DNA of 64,000 nucleotides from an uncultured Poribacteria bacterium (GTDB lineage Bacteria; Poribacteria; WGA-4E; WGA-3G), in NCBI GenBank assembly GCA_951828385.1, contig OX639973.1, positions 4,207,200-4,271,199 on the forward strand, given 5' to 3'. Below the pieces are notes generated by a model. It saw only the letters and a list, made by a program, of their open reading frames with translations. It ran no database searches and was not told the DNA's origin. Numbering within the stretch: the first letter of the stretch is position 1; every line of letters starts with the position of its first letter. Both the position numbers and the translations under genes were made by a program. Shown one piece after another: positions 1-7,541 of the stretch.

Positions 1-75
1 TAAACCCAGAAGCCCGAAAATCGCAAAAGCGGCAAGAGGGCAAAGCAAGATGATACGTATTAAAGAAACAACCAT
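1..75 (-). CDS. nuoL: NADH-quinone oxidoreductase subunit L, N-terminal fragment
   Basis: The first 25 codons of a minus-strand gene run off the left edge of the window, starting at the ATG at 75-73. The visible peptide begins MVVSLIRIILLCPLAAF and continues hydrophobic, as expected for the first membrane helix of the NuoL proton-pumping subunit. Position is the main support: it lies directly downstream of nuoK, the usual nuoK-nuoL order. Too little is present to see any catalytic or channel residue, so the identity rests largely on context. Confidence 0.7.
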   Translation of the reverse strand, partial: MVVSLIRIILLCPLAAFAIFGLLGL

Positions 76-85
76 ATTTTTTTAT

Positions 86-272
86 GAGTTATTAGTTATC
101 AGTTGTCAGTTCGGTTTTTCTGCGAAAAACCTTTCAGTTGTCAGTTAAGAGGTTTGCGAAACAATAACGTTTTTTGGTAACCGTTATATCTGATTTGGGT
201 AACGACGGTTACCAGAAAATGTTCCTTCATCAAAAACCAGACTGAAAACTAATAACCGATAACTGCAAACTG
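86..272. repeat. Intergenic AGTTATC/AGTTGTC short-repeat element (copy 1)
   Basis: The nuoK-nuoL gap contains runs of the near-heptameric units AGTTATC and AGTTGTC (91-111 and 135-151). The same units appear in inverted orientation at 238-272. A perfect 9-bp inverted repeat GGTAACCGT/ACGGTTACC lies inside, at 176-184 and 205-213. The 17-mer at 135-151 is repeated exactly at 55799-55815. Related copies occur near 6.8, 23.9, 42.7 and 55.8 kb. No ORF of note is present here. Confidence 0.75.
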
Positions 273-274
273 TT

Positions 275-583
275 TCATCCTTTCAAGGTATCCACTTCGT
301 CGGGACGTATGCTACCGAATTCGCGGTAAATCGCAAGGATAATCGCTAAAAAGACAGCGGCTTCTGCTGCAGCGAGCACAATCCCAAAGATTGCGATAAT
401 TTGTCCGCTGATGTCCTCCGGCGGTGTCATAAAACGCGAAAACGCGGCGAAGTTCAGATTACACGAATTAAGAATAAGTTCAATGCCCATCAAAATACTG
501 ATAGCGTTCGGACGCGTCAAGACAGCAAAAATGCCGAGTGTGAATAGAATTGCGCTGATAACGAGATAATGTTGTAAGGTCAT
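275..583 (-). CDS. nuoK: NADH-quinone oxidoreductase subunit K
   Basis: A 102-residue membrane subunit of complex I, the usual length for NuoK. Three hydrophobic helices are visible, and the conserved membrane glutamate lies in GIELILNS at about residues 33-40, part of the proton-translocation path. It takes part in coupling quinone reduction to proton transport in the cytoplasmic membrane. The start is three bases after the nuoJ stop, so the two are almost certainly co-transcribed and translationally linked. Downstream is a 187-bp repeat-filled gap before nuoL. Confidence 0.96.
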   Translation of the reverse strand: MTLQHYLVISAILFTLGIFAVLTRPNAISILMGIELILNSCNLNFAAFSRFMTPPEDISGQIIAIFGIVLAAAEAAVFLAIILAIYREFGSIRPDEVDTLKG

Positions 584-586
584 TTT

Positions 587-1105
587 TTAGTCCCTAACCT
601 CCTTTCGGGAAATCAGGGCGGCTCCGATTAACGCGACTAACAGCAACACGGAGACGACCTCAAACGGAAGGAGGAACGGTCCATTCAGAATGAGTTCGCC
701 GATTTTCTCAGTGGTTGGTGGCAGTTCTGTGCCATCATCGGTGAGATTTTTCCACGCAGGCGTATTGGCAATAACAGTCAAGAGGAGCGTAAGGAGTGCC
801 AGCGCGACAACGCCGCCAAGCAGGAGCTGCCCGCGCTCAATATGGATGCGCATCTCCAAGCGTCCACTTGTCATCATGACACCGAATAAGATAAGGACGA
901 GAATACCGCCGACATAGACAATCACTTGCGTTGCGGCGAGAAAATCAGCTTGTAGAAAGACGTAAAGCCCGGCGACACCGAAGAGCGTTACCATCAGCGA
1001 AAATGCCGCGTGGACGATGTTTCGCACTGTCACGACAAGGAGTGCCGAGCCGACTGTCATCAGGGCAAAGCCGTAAAAGATAAAGTTTGTAAGTGTAAAA
1101 TCCAT
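587..1105 (-). CDS. nuoJ: NADH-quinone oxidoreductase subunit J
   Basis: A 172-residue, five-helix complex I membrane subunit. The third helix carries the conserved signature around YVGGILVLILFGVMMTS (about residues 64-80), including the pi-bulge helix of NuoJ. The interval between helices 4 and 5 (about 113-140) is a hydrophilic loop. The ATG at 1105 is preceded by AAGGTAAGTTAGAAAA, part of a leader motif found before several genes in the window. It sits between nuoI and nuoK in the standard order. Confidence 0.96.
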   Translation of the reverse strand: MDFTLTNFIFYGFALMTVGSALLVVTVRNIVHAAFSLMVTLFGVAGLYVFLQADFLAATQVIVYVGGILVLILFGVMMTSGRLEMRIHIERGQLLLGGVVALALLTLLLTVIANTPAWKNLTDDGTELPPTTEKIGELILNGPFLLPFEVVSVLLLVALIGAALISRKEVRD

Positions 1106-1171
1106 TTTTCTAACTTACCTTGCGGTTAAAGGACGGTGGTTTGACTTATAACAGTCCTTTCTTAAATCCGC
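1106..1171. repeat. Intergenic element A, shared with the nuoD leader
   Basis: This 66-bp gap between nuoI and nuoJ begins with 25 bp (1106-1130) that recur exactly at 4741-4765, and ends with TCTTAAATCCGC, which recurs at 4794-4805. The central part differs between the two copies. Read on the minus strand, the ends resemble short inverted repeats: GCGGATTTAAG against TTTAACCGC. The element supplies the ribosome-binding region of nuoJ. Confidence 0.7.
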
Positions 1172-1891
1172 CTAATCTGCGGCTTCCACGTCTTCAACAC
1201 CATCTTTACCGTACATCTCCTGCTTGTCGAAACTGAAGATGAGGTCTGACCGGTCGAATTTGGAGTACTCGATACCTTCGAGTGAATCCTTCATGGTAAG
1301 GCACTCTGTCGGACAGACTTCCGTGCAAAGTCCACAATACATGCAGAGGGACATATCGATATCAAACTTGTCGAGGTAAAAGACGACCGGGTTTCGCGTA
1401 ACAACCCGCGATATCTCGTCGCTCGCAAAGGTCTGGGTTCGGCTATCATCCGCCGATGCTTCAAGGCGATCTATGACTTCCTGTGAACCTTGGCGAGAGG
1501 TGATATTCGTGAGAGTTACTGAATCTTCCGATTTTATCTTTTTGTCATCGCCTTCAATGAGACCGATGATTTCTCGTCCGTCTTTGAGATGAACGACGTT
1601 CATGCTATCCCAGAGTTGCTCGCCTTTTGGGAGTTTAGTGGCATCAATCATAATACAATCGACGGGACAGATCATTTCGCATTTTTTGCATCCGATACAG
1701 TCCTCAGTGCGGTTGTAAAGCTGCCCACGATATCCTTTCGGAATCTCTCGGACGTTTTGCTTCTTTTCGTAGTCGTGTTCGTATGGGTATTGATGTGTGA
1801 CATTCGGTTCAAAGAACTGCTTGATTGTCACCCGCATACCGACGAGTACGGTATAAACGCCTCTGTAGATGTTTCGTATGTATTTCTCCAT
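1172..1891 (-). CDS. nuoI: NADH-quinone oxidoreductase subunit I (two 4Fe-4S clusters), with insertion
   Basis: Complex I iron-sulfur subunit carrying clusters N6a and N6b, which pass electrons along the peripheral arm. Two ferredoxin motifs are clear: C65-x2-C68-x2-C71-x3-C75 and C183-x2-C186-x2-C189-x3-C193. The N-terminal amphipathic stretch and the FEP turn near residue 27 fit the family. The spacing between the two motifs is 107 residues, far more than the roughly 35-40 I expect for NuoI. The extra block (about 85-168) contains LKDGREIIGLIEG and DEISRV, resembling a small beta-barrel module. The protein is therefore 239 residues, longer than typical. Confidence 0.95.
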   Translation of the reverse strand: MEKYIRNIYRGVYTVLVGMRVTIKQFFEPNVTHQYPYEHDYEKKQNVREIPKGYRGQLYNRTEDCIGCKKCEMICPVDCIMIDATKLPKGEQLWDSMNVVHLKDGREIIGLIEGDDKKIKSEDSVTLTNITSRQGSQEVIDRLEASADDSRTQTFASDEISRVVTRNPVVFYLDKFDIDMSLCMYCGLCTEVCPTECLTMKDSLEGIEYSKFDRSDLIFSFDKQEMYGKDGVEDVEAAD

Positions 1892-1917
1892 TTAGATGTT
1901 CCTCCCAACAGGTAACC

Positions 1918-3186
1918 CTAACTCGGTTGTGGTTCTGGCTTTTGCGCGAGCGTCCGTCCAGCAATCGTATACGCGATAATAAGTCCAATGTAGATAATCG
2001 CACAGCTGATAATAATGCTAACAAGCGTATCTTCTGGGAAAATGAGCCCCCAGATGCCGGTGCCTAAGATGTTAAAGAAGGCGATCGGGATAAAGTACTT
2101 CCAGCAGAGATTCATGAGTTGATCTACGCGCAGGCGTGGCAACGTCCATCTCAGCCACATCATCAAGAAAACGAGTGCGAGGGTTTTGATAACGAAACCG
2201 GGGAGTCCACCGAGGATATCGTAACCCGGTAGAACACCTTCCCAACCGCCGAGGAAGAGCGTTACAGCGATTGCACTGACGGCGAACATATTCGCGTATT
2301 CAGCGATAAAGAAGAGTGCGAACCGCATCCCACTATACTCGGTATGAAAACCTGCGACGATTTCAGACTCGGCTTCCGGCAAATCAAACGGGGTTCGGTT
2401 TACCTCTGCAATAGAAGATATAAAAAAGATAAAGAATGCGATAAAGGTAAAAGGTGTCCTGAAAATGAGCCAGCTGAAAACACCATTAGATTGGCTTTCT
2501 ACGATAGCCACCATGCTCAAACTCTCCACGAGCATAACGACTGTCAGGATAGAGAGACCGAGCGGAATTTCATAACTAACGATCTGGGCGGCGGAGCGTA
2601 AAGAACCCAACAATGACCATTTGCTGTTTGAGGACCAGCCTGCCATAATCACGCCCATGACAATCACAGAGGAGATCGCCATGATATAGAATATTCCGAT
2701 ATTAAAAGGGCTAACCAAGATGCTTTGACCAAATGGAATGGCGGCGAAAACAGCGAAAGAGCATGCGAAAATAATATAAGGGGCAAGTAGGAAAAGGAGT
2801 TTATCGCCTTGTGGCGGGATAAAATCTTCTTTGAAGATGAGTTTGATACCGTCGGCTAAAGTTTGAAGTGTACCCCACGGTCCAACACGCATAGGACCTG
2901 TCCGATTCTGAAAACGGGCGGCGACTTTTCGTTCAGCAAGTACCAATACGAGAGGGAGCAGTGGAACAACTGCAACGAAGATGCCTGCACATGCGAACAT
3001 GACGAGAATCGTGCCTAACTCTACAGGAAAATGTGCAGCGACGGCTTCGGGTAGTCGCGGGATTAAAACGTTCTGTATGAATTCCTCTGCCCAATTGAGT
3101 TTATCTTGTAAATCTATGTTGGGAAAGAAATTCTCAGATACATTGAAATCTGGGAAACCTACAAACATCGCCCTAAAATCCGACAT
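1918..3186 (-). CDS. nuoH: NADH-quinone oxidoreductase subunit H
   Basis: Membrane subunit that forms much of the quinone-binding site and links the two arms of complex I. Family signatures are AERKVAARFQNRTGP (about 84-98), ADGIKLIFKEDFIPP (about 111-125) and the cytoplasmic loop EVNRTPFDLPEAESE. About eight or more hydrophobic helices are visible. At 422 residues it is longer than the usual 325-350. Most of the excess is an N-terminal extension of about 50 residues before the first conserved helix, so an internal start cannot be excluded. The gene lies between orf103 and nuoI. Confidence 0.95.
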   Translation of the reverse strand: MSDFRAMFVGFPDFNVSENFFPNIDLQDKLNWAEEFIQNVLIPRLPEAVAAHFPVELGTILVMFACAGIFVAVVPLLPLVLVLAERKVAARFQNRTGPMRVGPWGTLQTLADGIKLIFKEDFIPPQGDKLLFLLAPYIIFACSFAVFAAIPFGQSILVSPFNIGIFYIMAISSVIVMGVIMAGWSSNSKWSLLGSLRSAAQIVSYEIPLGLSILTVVMLVESLSMVAIVESQSNGVFSWLIFRTPFTFIAFFIFFISSIAEVNRTPFDLPEAESEIVAGFHTEYSGMRFALFFIAEYANMFAVSAIAVTLFLGGWEGVLPGYDILGGLPGFVIKTLALVFLMMWLRWTLPRLRVDQLMNLCWKYFIPIAFFNILGTGIWGLIFPEDTLVSIIISCAIIYIGLIIAYTIAGRTLAQKPEPQPS

Positions 3187-3195
3187 CCAATCTCC

Positions 3196-3507
3196 TTATC
3201 CGGCAAGCAAAAATTCGCCAATTTTCAGAATCCAGCCAACAGTCATGATACCCCCTGCTAATAGGAGGGTCCATCGCAAAAATCTGTTCTGCGGCAGCAA
3301 TGATGGCATGTCTGAAAACATTTGTTGTCCCGGTTCAGACCGGCGAACCACCTCAAATAGACACACAGAACCGATGAGAGCTACGCCAACTGTTTCAGAT
3401 ATAATTTCAGTGTCGGTGAAGAAAGTAAGCAAAAGACAGATCAAAAGCATCGCAGCGATTGCCCATACTAAAATGTTTACTTGCTTTTTCGTTGTAATTC
3501 TCATCAT
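3196..3507 (-). CDS. Small membrane protein inside the complex I operon
   Basis: I do not recognise this 103-residue protein. It has three probable membrane helices: about 10-30, 38-52 and 78-97. Charged stretches (KKQ at the start and VVRRSEPGQQ after helix 2) separate them. A GAGGAA ribosome-binding site precedes paired ATG codons, and it lies 9 bp from nuoD and 9 bp from nuoH. It therefore occupies exactly the place where nuoE, nuoF and nuoG sit in 14-gene operons. It could be an accessory subunit, an assembly factor or an unrelated insertion. Confidence 0.8.
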   Translation of the reverse strand: MMRITTKKQVNILVWAIAAMLLICLLLTFFTDTEIISETVGVALIGSVCLFEVVRRSEPGQQMFSDMPSLLPQNRFLRWTLLLAGGIMTVGWILKIGEFLLAG

Positions 3508-3515
3508 TTATTCCT

Positions 3516-4721
3516 CTATCGATCAACTTCTCCCATCACGATATCAATACTGCCGATAATTGCGATAATATCTGCGACCATCAAGCCTCGACTGAGTTCT
3601 TGTAGCGCGCTCAATGCACTGAAGCAGGGTGAGCGTCCTTTGAGGCGTACTGGCTTCGGCGTGCCGTCACTGACAATGTAGAATCCGAGTTCACCGCGTG
3701 GAGCTTCACTACGGAAATAGATTTCACCTTTAGGTGGACGGACGGCTTTTAAATCTGCCATCACAGGCCCCCCAGGAAGTCCTTCCGCTAAAATCTGTCG
3801 GACAATCCGGACAGACTCTTTCATTTCATCCATACGTATTTTATACCGACTCCAGCAGTCACCGACAACCGCGCCCAACTCTGGCACATCTACAGCGACG
3901 GGGACATCAAAGTCAAATCTGTCATAGATAGAGTAGGGTTCATCTCGCCGGAGATCCCAATCCACACCAGAACCGCGGAGGTTAGGACCGGTTGCACCAT
4001 AGCTGAGTGCCATCTCCGCTGACATGACAGCGACCCGCATCGTGCGTTCTGTGAAGATACTGTTTTTTGTCAAAAGTTCGTTGTATACGTCAATCAACGG
4101 TTCAAAATAGTCTAAAAACTGTTCGATTTCGTCCAAGAAGTTCTGTTCGGCAATAGATCCGGGTTCCAGCGGAATGATTTCAGAGACACCACCGATACGG
4201 ATATAATTATACGTGAGCCGCGCCCCGCAGACTTTCTCAAAAAGGAGGAGCAGGCGTTCTCGGTCGCGGAAGGCGTAAAGGAAAGGGGTGAATGCGCCGA
4301 GGTCCATCCCGTAGGTTCCAAAAGAGAGGAGATGGCTTGCGATACGGTTTAATTCACAGATCAGCACGCGCAAGTATTCCGCCCGTTCTGGCACCTCAAA
4401 TGCCTTGCTTTCATCCGCTGCCATCAATTTCTCGACAGCGAGGCAGAACCCCCAATTTTGGTTCATCGCCGCCACGTAATCCATGCGGTCAGTGAACGGA
4501 ATGATTTGGGGATAAGAGAGGTTCTCCGAATGTTTTTCAAAACAGCGATGCAGGTAACCGATGTGGGGGATTGCTTCCCGAACGATCTCACCATCCAATC
4601 TCAATTCCAAGCGTAACACGCCGTGTGTACTTGGATGCTGAGGTCCCATGTTGACGACCATCTCATCGGCGAAAGGTTTTAGTTCTATAATTTTGCTTTC
4701 AGTCTGTTGTGTGCTTTCCAT
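3516..4721 (-). CDS. nuoD: NADH-quinone oxidoreductase subunit D (49-kDa)
   Basis: Peripheral-arm subunit related to the large subunit of NiFe hydrogenases; it shapes the quinone pocket next to cluster N2. Hallmarks are GPQHPSTHGVLR (about 26-37), the HRCFEK stretch near residue 58, the NWGF region, and the ending DIVMGEVDR, which is close to invariant. Length is 401, normal for a stand-alone NuoD that is not fused to NuoC. It has its own strong promoter upstream (4890-4918) and a leader of about 160 nt, separating it from nuoABC. Confidence 0.97.
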   Translation of the reverse strand: MESTQQTESKIIELKPFADEMVVNMGPQHPSTHGVLRLELRLDGEIVREAIPHIGYLHRCFEKHSENLSYPQIIPFTDRMDYVAAMNQNWGFCLAVEKLMAADESKAFEVPERAEYLRVLICELNRIASHLLSFGTYGMDLGAFTPFLYAFRDRERLLLLFEKVCGARLTYNYIRIGGVSEIIPLEPGSIAEQNFLDEIEQFLDYFEPLIDVYNELLTKNSIFTERTMRVAVMSAEMALSYGATGPNLRGSGVDWDLRRDEPYSIYDRFDFDVPVAVDVPELGAVVGDCWSRYKIRMDEMKESVRIVRQILAEGLPGGPVMADLKAVRPPKGEIYFRSEAPRGELGFYIVSDGTPKPVRLKGRSPCFSALSALQELSRGLMVADIIAIIGSIDIVMGEVDR

Positions 4722-4740
4722 AATGTCGGTTCTGCAACGT

Positions 4741-4805
4741 TTTTCTAACTTACCTTGCGGTTAAACAACGGGATCCAAGCTTTCACGGTTATCTCTTAAA
4801 TCCGC
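4741..4805. repeat. Intergenic element B, second copy in the nuoD leader
   Basis: This element shares 25 exact bases with element A at 1106-1130 and the 12-mer TCTTAAATCCGC at its other end. The centre is unrelated to A. It is transcribed as part of the nuoD leader if the 4890-4918 promoter is used. It contains the CCGCAAGGTAA motif (minus strand), here about 30 bases from the nuoD ATG rather than immediately before it. Confidence 0.7.
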
Positions 4806-4889
4806 TTTCCACTTCGTTCCAAGCTGCGTTTCTTTTTAGATTGGACTTACGCGTTTTCTTCTATTTTTAGACTTTGCCACTATATATAT

Positions 4890-4918
4890 ATGATACCATT
4901 TTTGCGGTGTAATGTCAA
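4890..4918 (-). promoter_or_regulatory. Sigma70-type promoter for nuoD
   Basis: On the minus strand a perfect TTGACA box (4918-4913) is followed after 17 bp by TATCAT (4895-4890), with an AT-alternating tract just downstream. Transcription would start near 4883 and read into nuoD. It lies in a 425-bp gap inside an operon that is normally continuous. Confidence 0.8.
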
Positions 4919-4968
4919 ATCTTAGCCTTGTTTTCTCAGAGAAAGATGGTGTCGTATTTCTATAGGAA

Positions 4969-4992
4969 AAATGTTACACCAGTGTAACATTT
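4969..4992. promoter_or_regulatory. Perfect 24-bp palindrome upstream of the nuoD promoter
   Basis: The arms AAATGTTACAC and GTGTAACATTT are perfectly complementary around a 2-bp centre. One more right-arm half-site (GTGTAACATTT) occurs at 5083-5093, and GTGTAA also overlaps the -35 box of the nuoD promoter (4908-4913). This has the form of a dimeric regulator's operator with an auxiliary half-site. I cannot name the regulator family. The remaining gap from 4722 to 5145 shows no convincing gene. Confidence 0.7.
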
Positions 4993-5145
4993 CATGTTCA
5001 GCATTTGCGTCTACAAATCAGCGTCCCACCTAAGTTTAGAGGTGTTTTGCGTCTGATGTTGCGTTACGAAAAAAAGTCAAAAGTGTAACATTTTTCGTGT
5101 CGTGTAGCAACTCCATAGGCGACGAAAATTCGATATCCCAATACC

Positions 5146-5631
5146 CTAATATGGCACCCGCATACCGCGATAGAATTCAGGCTCCTTATAATCTTTGCGT
5201 AGGGGATATCCCTCCCAATCATCGGGGAGTAAGATGCGGCGGAGATCGCTGTGTCCCTCAAAGAGAATTCCGTAAAGGTCATAAGCTTCGCGCTCGTGCC
5301 AATCTGCGGTTTTCCAGATATGCGAGACGCTTGGGAGGTGCGGGTCGGTTTTCGGGACTGCCGTTTTTAGAACCACGCTATGCCGGTGTTGCATGGCATA
5401 GATGTGGTAGACGACAACGAGTTCCTCATCTTTAGCACTTAAATCTGCGCCACTGAGACACATCAAGGAATCAAACGCCAATGTGTCAGTTTCGGCGAGA
5501 TATTGGCACACATCGGCGATTGCTGAGGGCGCGACGCTAATGCTCGGGTCGCCAGCGAGTTCAGTATCAAACCCGAGGACAGCTTCTCCGAACTGCGCGG
5601 TGAGTGCTTCATAGATTTCTTGGGGTTTCAC
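5146..5631 (-). CDS. nuoC: NADH-quinone oxidoreductase subunit C (30-kDa)
   Basis: Hydrophilic complex I subunit without cofactors that packs against NuoD. The family signature is visible as WHEREAYDLYGILFEGH (about 111-127) followed by LRRILLPDDWEGYPLRKDY. It has 161 residues, short but in range for the stand-alone protein. It is the last gene of the nuoA-B-C segment and is followed by the long regulatory gap before nuoD. The gap to nuoB holds a two-copy 28-bp repeat. Confidence 0.96.
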   Translation of the reverse strand: MKPQEIYEALTAQFGEAVLGFDTELAGDPSISVAPSAIADVCQYLAETDTLAFDSLMCLSGADLSAKDEELVVVYHIYAMQHRHSVVLKTAVPKTDPHLPSVSHIWKTADWHEREAYDLYGILFEGHSDLRRILLPDDWEGYPLRKDYKEPEFYRGMRVPY

Positions 5632-5650
5632 GTAAATTCTTACTCCATGG

Positions 5651-5705
5651 TCGCGACTACAAGTCGCTCCTACAATGATCGCGACTACAAATCGCTCCTA
5701 CCTTT
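5651..5705. repeat. Two-copy 28-bp tandem repeat between nuoB and nuoC
   Basis: Two adjacent units start at 5651 and 5679 and share TCGCGACTACAA(G/A)TCGCTCC. The first unit can fold into a hairpin with arms GCGAC and GTCGC around TACAA. A related ACAAACCGCTCCTACAATAG tract lies at about 39196-39215, so this is probably a dispersed intergenic repeat. Confidence 0.65.
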
Positions 5706-5720
5706 GAATGGGTTGATATT

Positions 5721-6326
5721 TTAGGCGGTGCTTTCGGGACTGTCGCTTTCTGCGGTTGGAGCGTCTGCTTCAGCCACCGCTTCGATTTCTTCTTGCTCGT
5801 ACCATTCTGTCTTAGTAAAGAGCCTTTTCAGAAATGGAACATGTTCGCGTTTGGCAACGGTCTGCGTTTTAATCTTTTCTTGTAGTTTGAGTAGCCCTTC
5901 AATGAGTGCCTCTGGGCGCGGTGGACATCCGGGTACATAAACGTCAACAGGGATAATCCGATCAACGCCTTTGAGAACGTGGTACCCGTGTTGCCAATAG
6001 GGGCCGCCGCTGGTGGCGCAGCTGCCCATAGAGATGACGTATTTCGGTTCCGGCATTTGTTCATAAAGCCGTCTGATACGTGTCGCCATTTTGAGTGTCA
6101 CCGTGCCGGAGATGACCATAAGGTCGGATTGGCGCGGTGTCGCGCGCGGTACACCTGCCCCGAACCGGTCGAGGTCATAGTTAGAAGCAGCCGTCGCCAT
6201 AAATTCAATGGCACAACAAGCGAGTCCGAACGTCATAGGCCAGAGTGCTGAAGAGCGTGCCCAGTTGGCGACAGCGTCAACCGAAGTGACAATAACGTTT
6301 TTGTCCAGTTTTTCATCAATTATCAT
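5721..6326 (-). CDS. nuoB: NADH-quinone oxidoreductase subunit B (cluster N2)
   Basis: Carries the N2 4Fe-4S cluster, the last electron carrier before quinone. The four expected ligands are present: the adjacent pair C37-C38 in [10 protein letters not shown]103 in GSCATSGG and C134 in VPGCPPRP. I chose the ATG at 6326, which follows GGAGGAAC. The longer reading frame upstream only covers nuoA in another phase. The gene overlaps the nuoA end by 11 bp. The last 30 residues are an acidic Glu/Ala tail not needed for the fold. Confidence 0.97.
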   Translation of the reverse strand: MIIDEKLDKNVIVTSVDAVANWARSSALWPMTFGLACCAIEFMATAASNYDLDRFGAGVPRATPRQSDLMVISGTVTLKMATRIRRLYEQMPEPKYVISMGSCATSGGPYWQHGYHVLKGVDRIIPVDVYVPGCPPRPEALIEGLLKLQEKIKTQTVAKREHVPFLKRLFTKTEWYEQEEIEAVAEADAPTAESDSPESTA

Positions 6327-6726
6327 AACGTTCCTCCCGCTGGACGGATTGTACTTCCAGCTGTGTGGATCGGATCCATTCCAGATCGCCTTTTGCCCAG
6401 ACGTAGGCAAGTCCAACCAATAGAATAGTGATGAAGACAAGCATCTCCAAAAACGCGAAGAGGCCGAAGTCCCGGAAAACAACTGCCCACGGGAAAAGGA
6501 ACACGGTTTCCACGTCAAAGATTAGGAAGATGAGCGCGATGACGTAAAAGCGGGTGTTAAACTTGATCCGCGTATCACCGATCGGGTCTTCGCCGCATTC
6601 ATAAGGGATATACTTTTCGCCTGAGAACAGTTTGGTATGTAGGAGGCGAGAGATCGTAAGGTTTAGAACGACAAATAGACAGCCAACAATCAAGAAGATT
6701 AGCACATTTGCGAAATTAAAAAGCAT
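6316..6726 (-). CDS. nuoA: NADH-quinone oxidoreductase subunit A
   Basis: First gene of the complex I operon, a 136-residue three-helix membrane subunit. The conserved loop after helix 1 contains [20 protein letters not shown] (about 39-58), which includes the cysteine of the mobile loop near the quinone channel. [15 protein letters not shown] follows in helix 2. It overlaps nuoB by 11 bp. A good promoter lies about 67 bp upstream. Confidence 0.97.
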   Translation of the reverse strand: MLFNFANVLIFLIVGCLFVVLNLTISRLLHTKLFSGEKYIPYECGEDPIGDTRIKFNTRFYVIALIFLIFDVETVFLFPWAVVFRDFGLFAFLEMLVFITILLVGLAYVWAKGDLEWIRSTQLEVQSVQREERYDN

Positions 6727-6792
6727 TCTGGGTTATCCTTAGGAACCGCGGTATCGTGAAAACTTTCGGGCATATACGATTTTGTTCTTAAA

Positions 6793-6821
6793 ATTATATA
6801 TCATTTTATGCGGATTTGCAA
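6793..6821 (-). promoter_or_regulatory. Promoter of the complex I operon
   Basis: Minus-strand TTGCAA (6821-6816), a 17-bp spacer and a perfect TATAAT (6798-6793) point into nuoA. The same TTGCAA/17/TATAAT combination precedes argG. Confidence 0.75.
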
Positions 6822-6831
6822 GTAAAAATTT

Positions 6832-6895
6832 TAGCCATCAGCAGTCGGCTATCAGCCATTAGCCATCAGGAGTCAGTTATCAGTTTCGTAAGCAG
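6832..6895. repeat. Short-repeat element (copy 2)
   Basis: A chain of units such as AGCCATC, AGTCGGC, TATCAGCC, AGTCAGTT and ATCAGTTTC fills the space between the nuo promoter and the next gene. It is the same family as the elements near 0.1, 23.9, 42.7 and 55.8 kb. Confidence 0.65.
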
Positions 6896-6914
6896 GCTGT
6901 TTCAGGTTGGAATG

Positions 6915-7541
6915 TCAATTGGTTGTTTCGACTTTTGCCCAGGCTGTGGTAAGTAGATGTGGTTCGGGGGAAACAGGTAAAACTTTAGGATCAAACCAGT
7001 CCCAACCTGTATTTTGCCCGTGACGTGTCGTTGGTCCCAGGCGCGCGATCGGTGTTTCAGTGCGGGAGGCAAAGTCTATTTTAAACAAAAGTTTATGGCC
7101 CGCGACTGTCTTTCGATAAAGCAGTTCTTTCCCATCCGGCGACCACGCAAGCGTTCCGAACGCATTTTCGACGATCTCCTCACATTTTTTCCCATCACGG
7201 TGAATAATATAGATACCCGGTTCCCTGCCCCGTCTCCACATGGCAAATGCGAGTTTTTTCCCATCAGGTGACCAAGCGGGGTAATGCATATCGCTTCCCT
7301 CAATTTTCGGAAGGAGTATCTCTTGCTTGCGCGTTTGTCGGATACTTCGGGTTTGCTTTATTTTTGAACTTAGGGGCAACCACTGAGGCGAAGTCCTCAA
7401 ACGCTGATGGCGTTTCGTCTTGTGTTTGTTCAGCTGGTGGTTCTGTTTCGGGTTCCACGCGACGGTTTGTCTCTCTGAGCGGACGAATTTGCTTAAGGTG
7501 ACGGTTTGCCTTTCTAAAGGGACGAATTTGATTAAGTCCAA
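6915..7541 (-). pseudogene. TolB-like (PD40) C-terminal segment, out of frame with the upstream lipoprotein
   Basis: From about 7350 down to the stop, this frame encodes two beta-propeller repeats: YPAWSPDGKKLAF and TLAWSPDGKELLY. It closes with WDWFDPKVLPVSPEPHLLTT, an ending I associate with TolB-like propellers in Poribacteria. The part between 7350 and 7541 is low-complexity and basic and looks non-coding in this frame. The neighbouring lipoprotein frame overlaps it by about 240 bp. The simplest reading is one gene broken by a frameshift near 7330-7400, leaving only a fragment of a propeller. Confidence 0.55.

Noticed and set aside
2981-3559. 192-codon plus-strand reading frame across nuoH, orf103 and nuoD
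   Set aside because: It crosses three well-supported minus-strand genes and reads as a shadow.
5651-5705. Possible CRISPR array
   Set aside because: Only two 28-bp units, directly adjacent with no spacers, and no cas gene nearby.
6327-6518. Longer N-terminus for nuoB
   Set aside because: These codons overlie nuoA out of frame, and the ATG at 6326 has a good GGAGGAAC site and gives the family-normal start.
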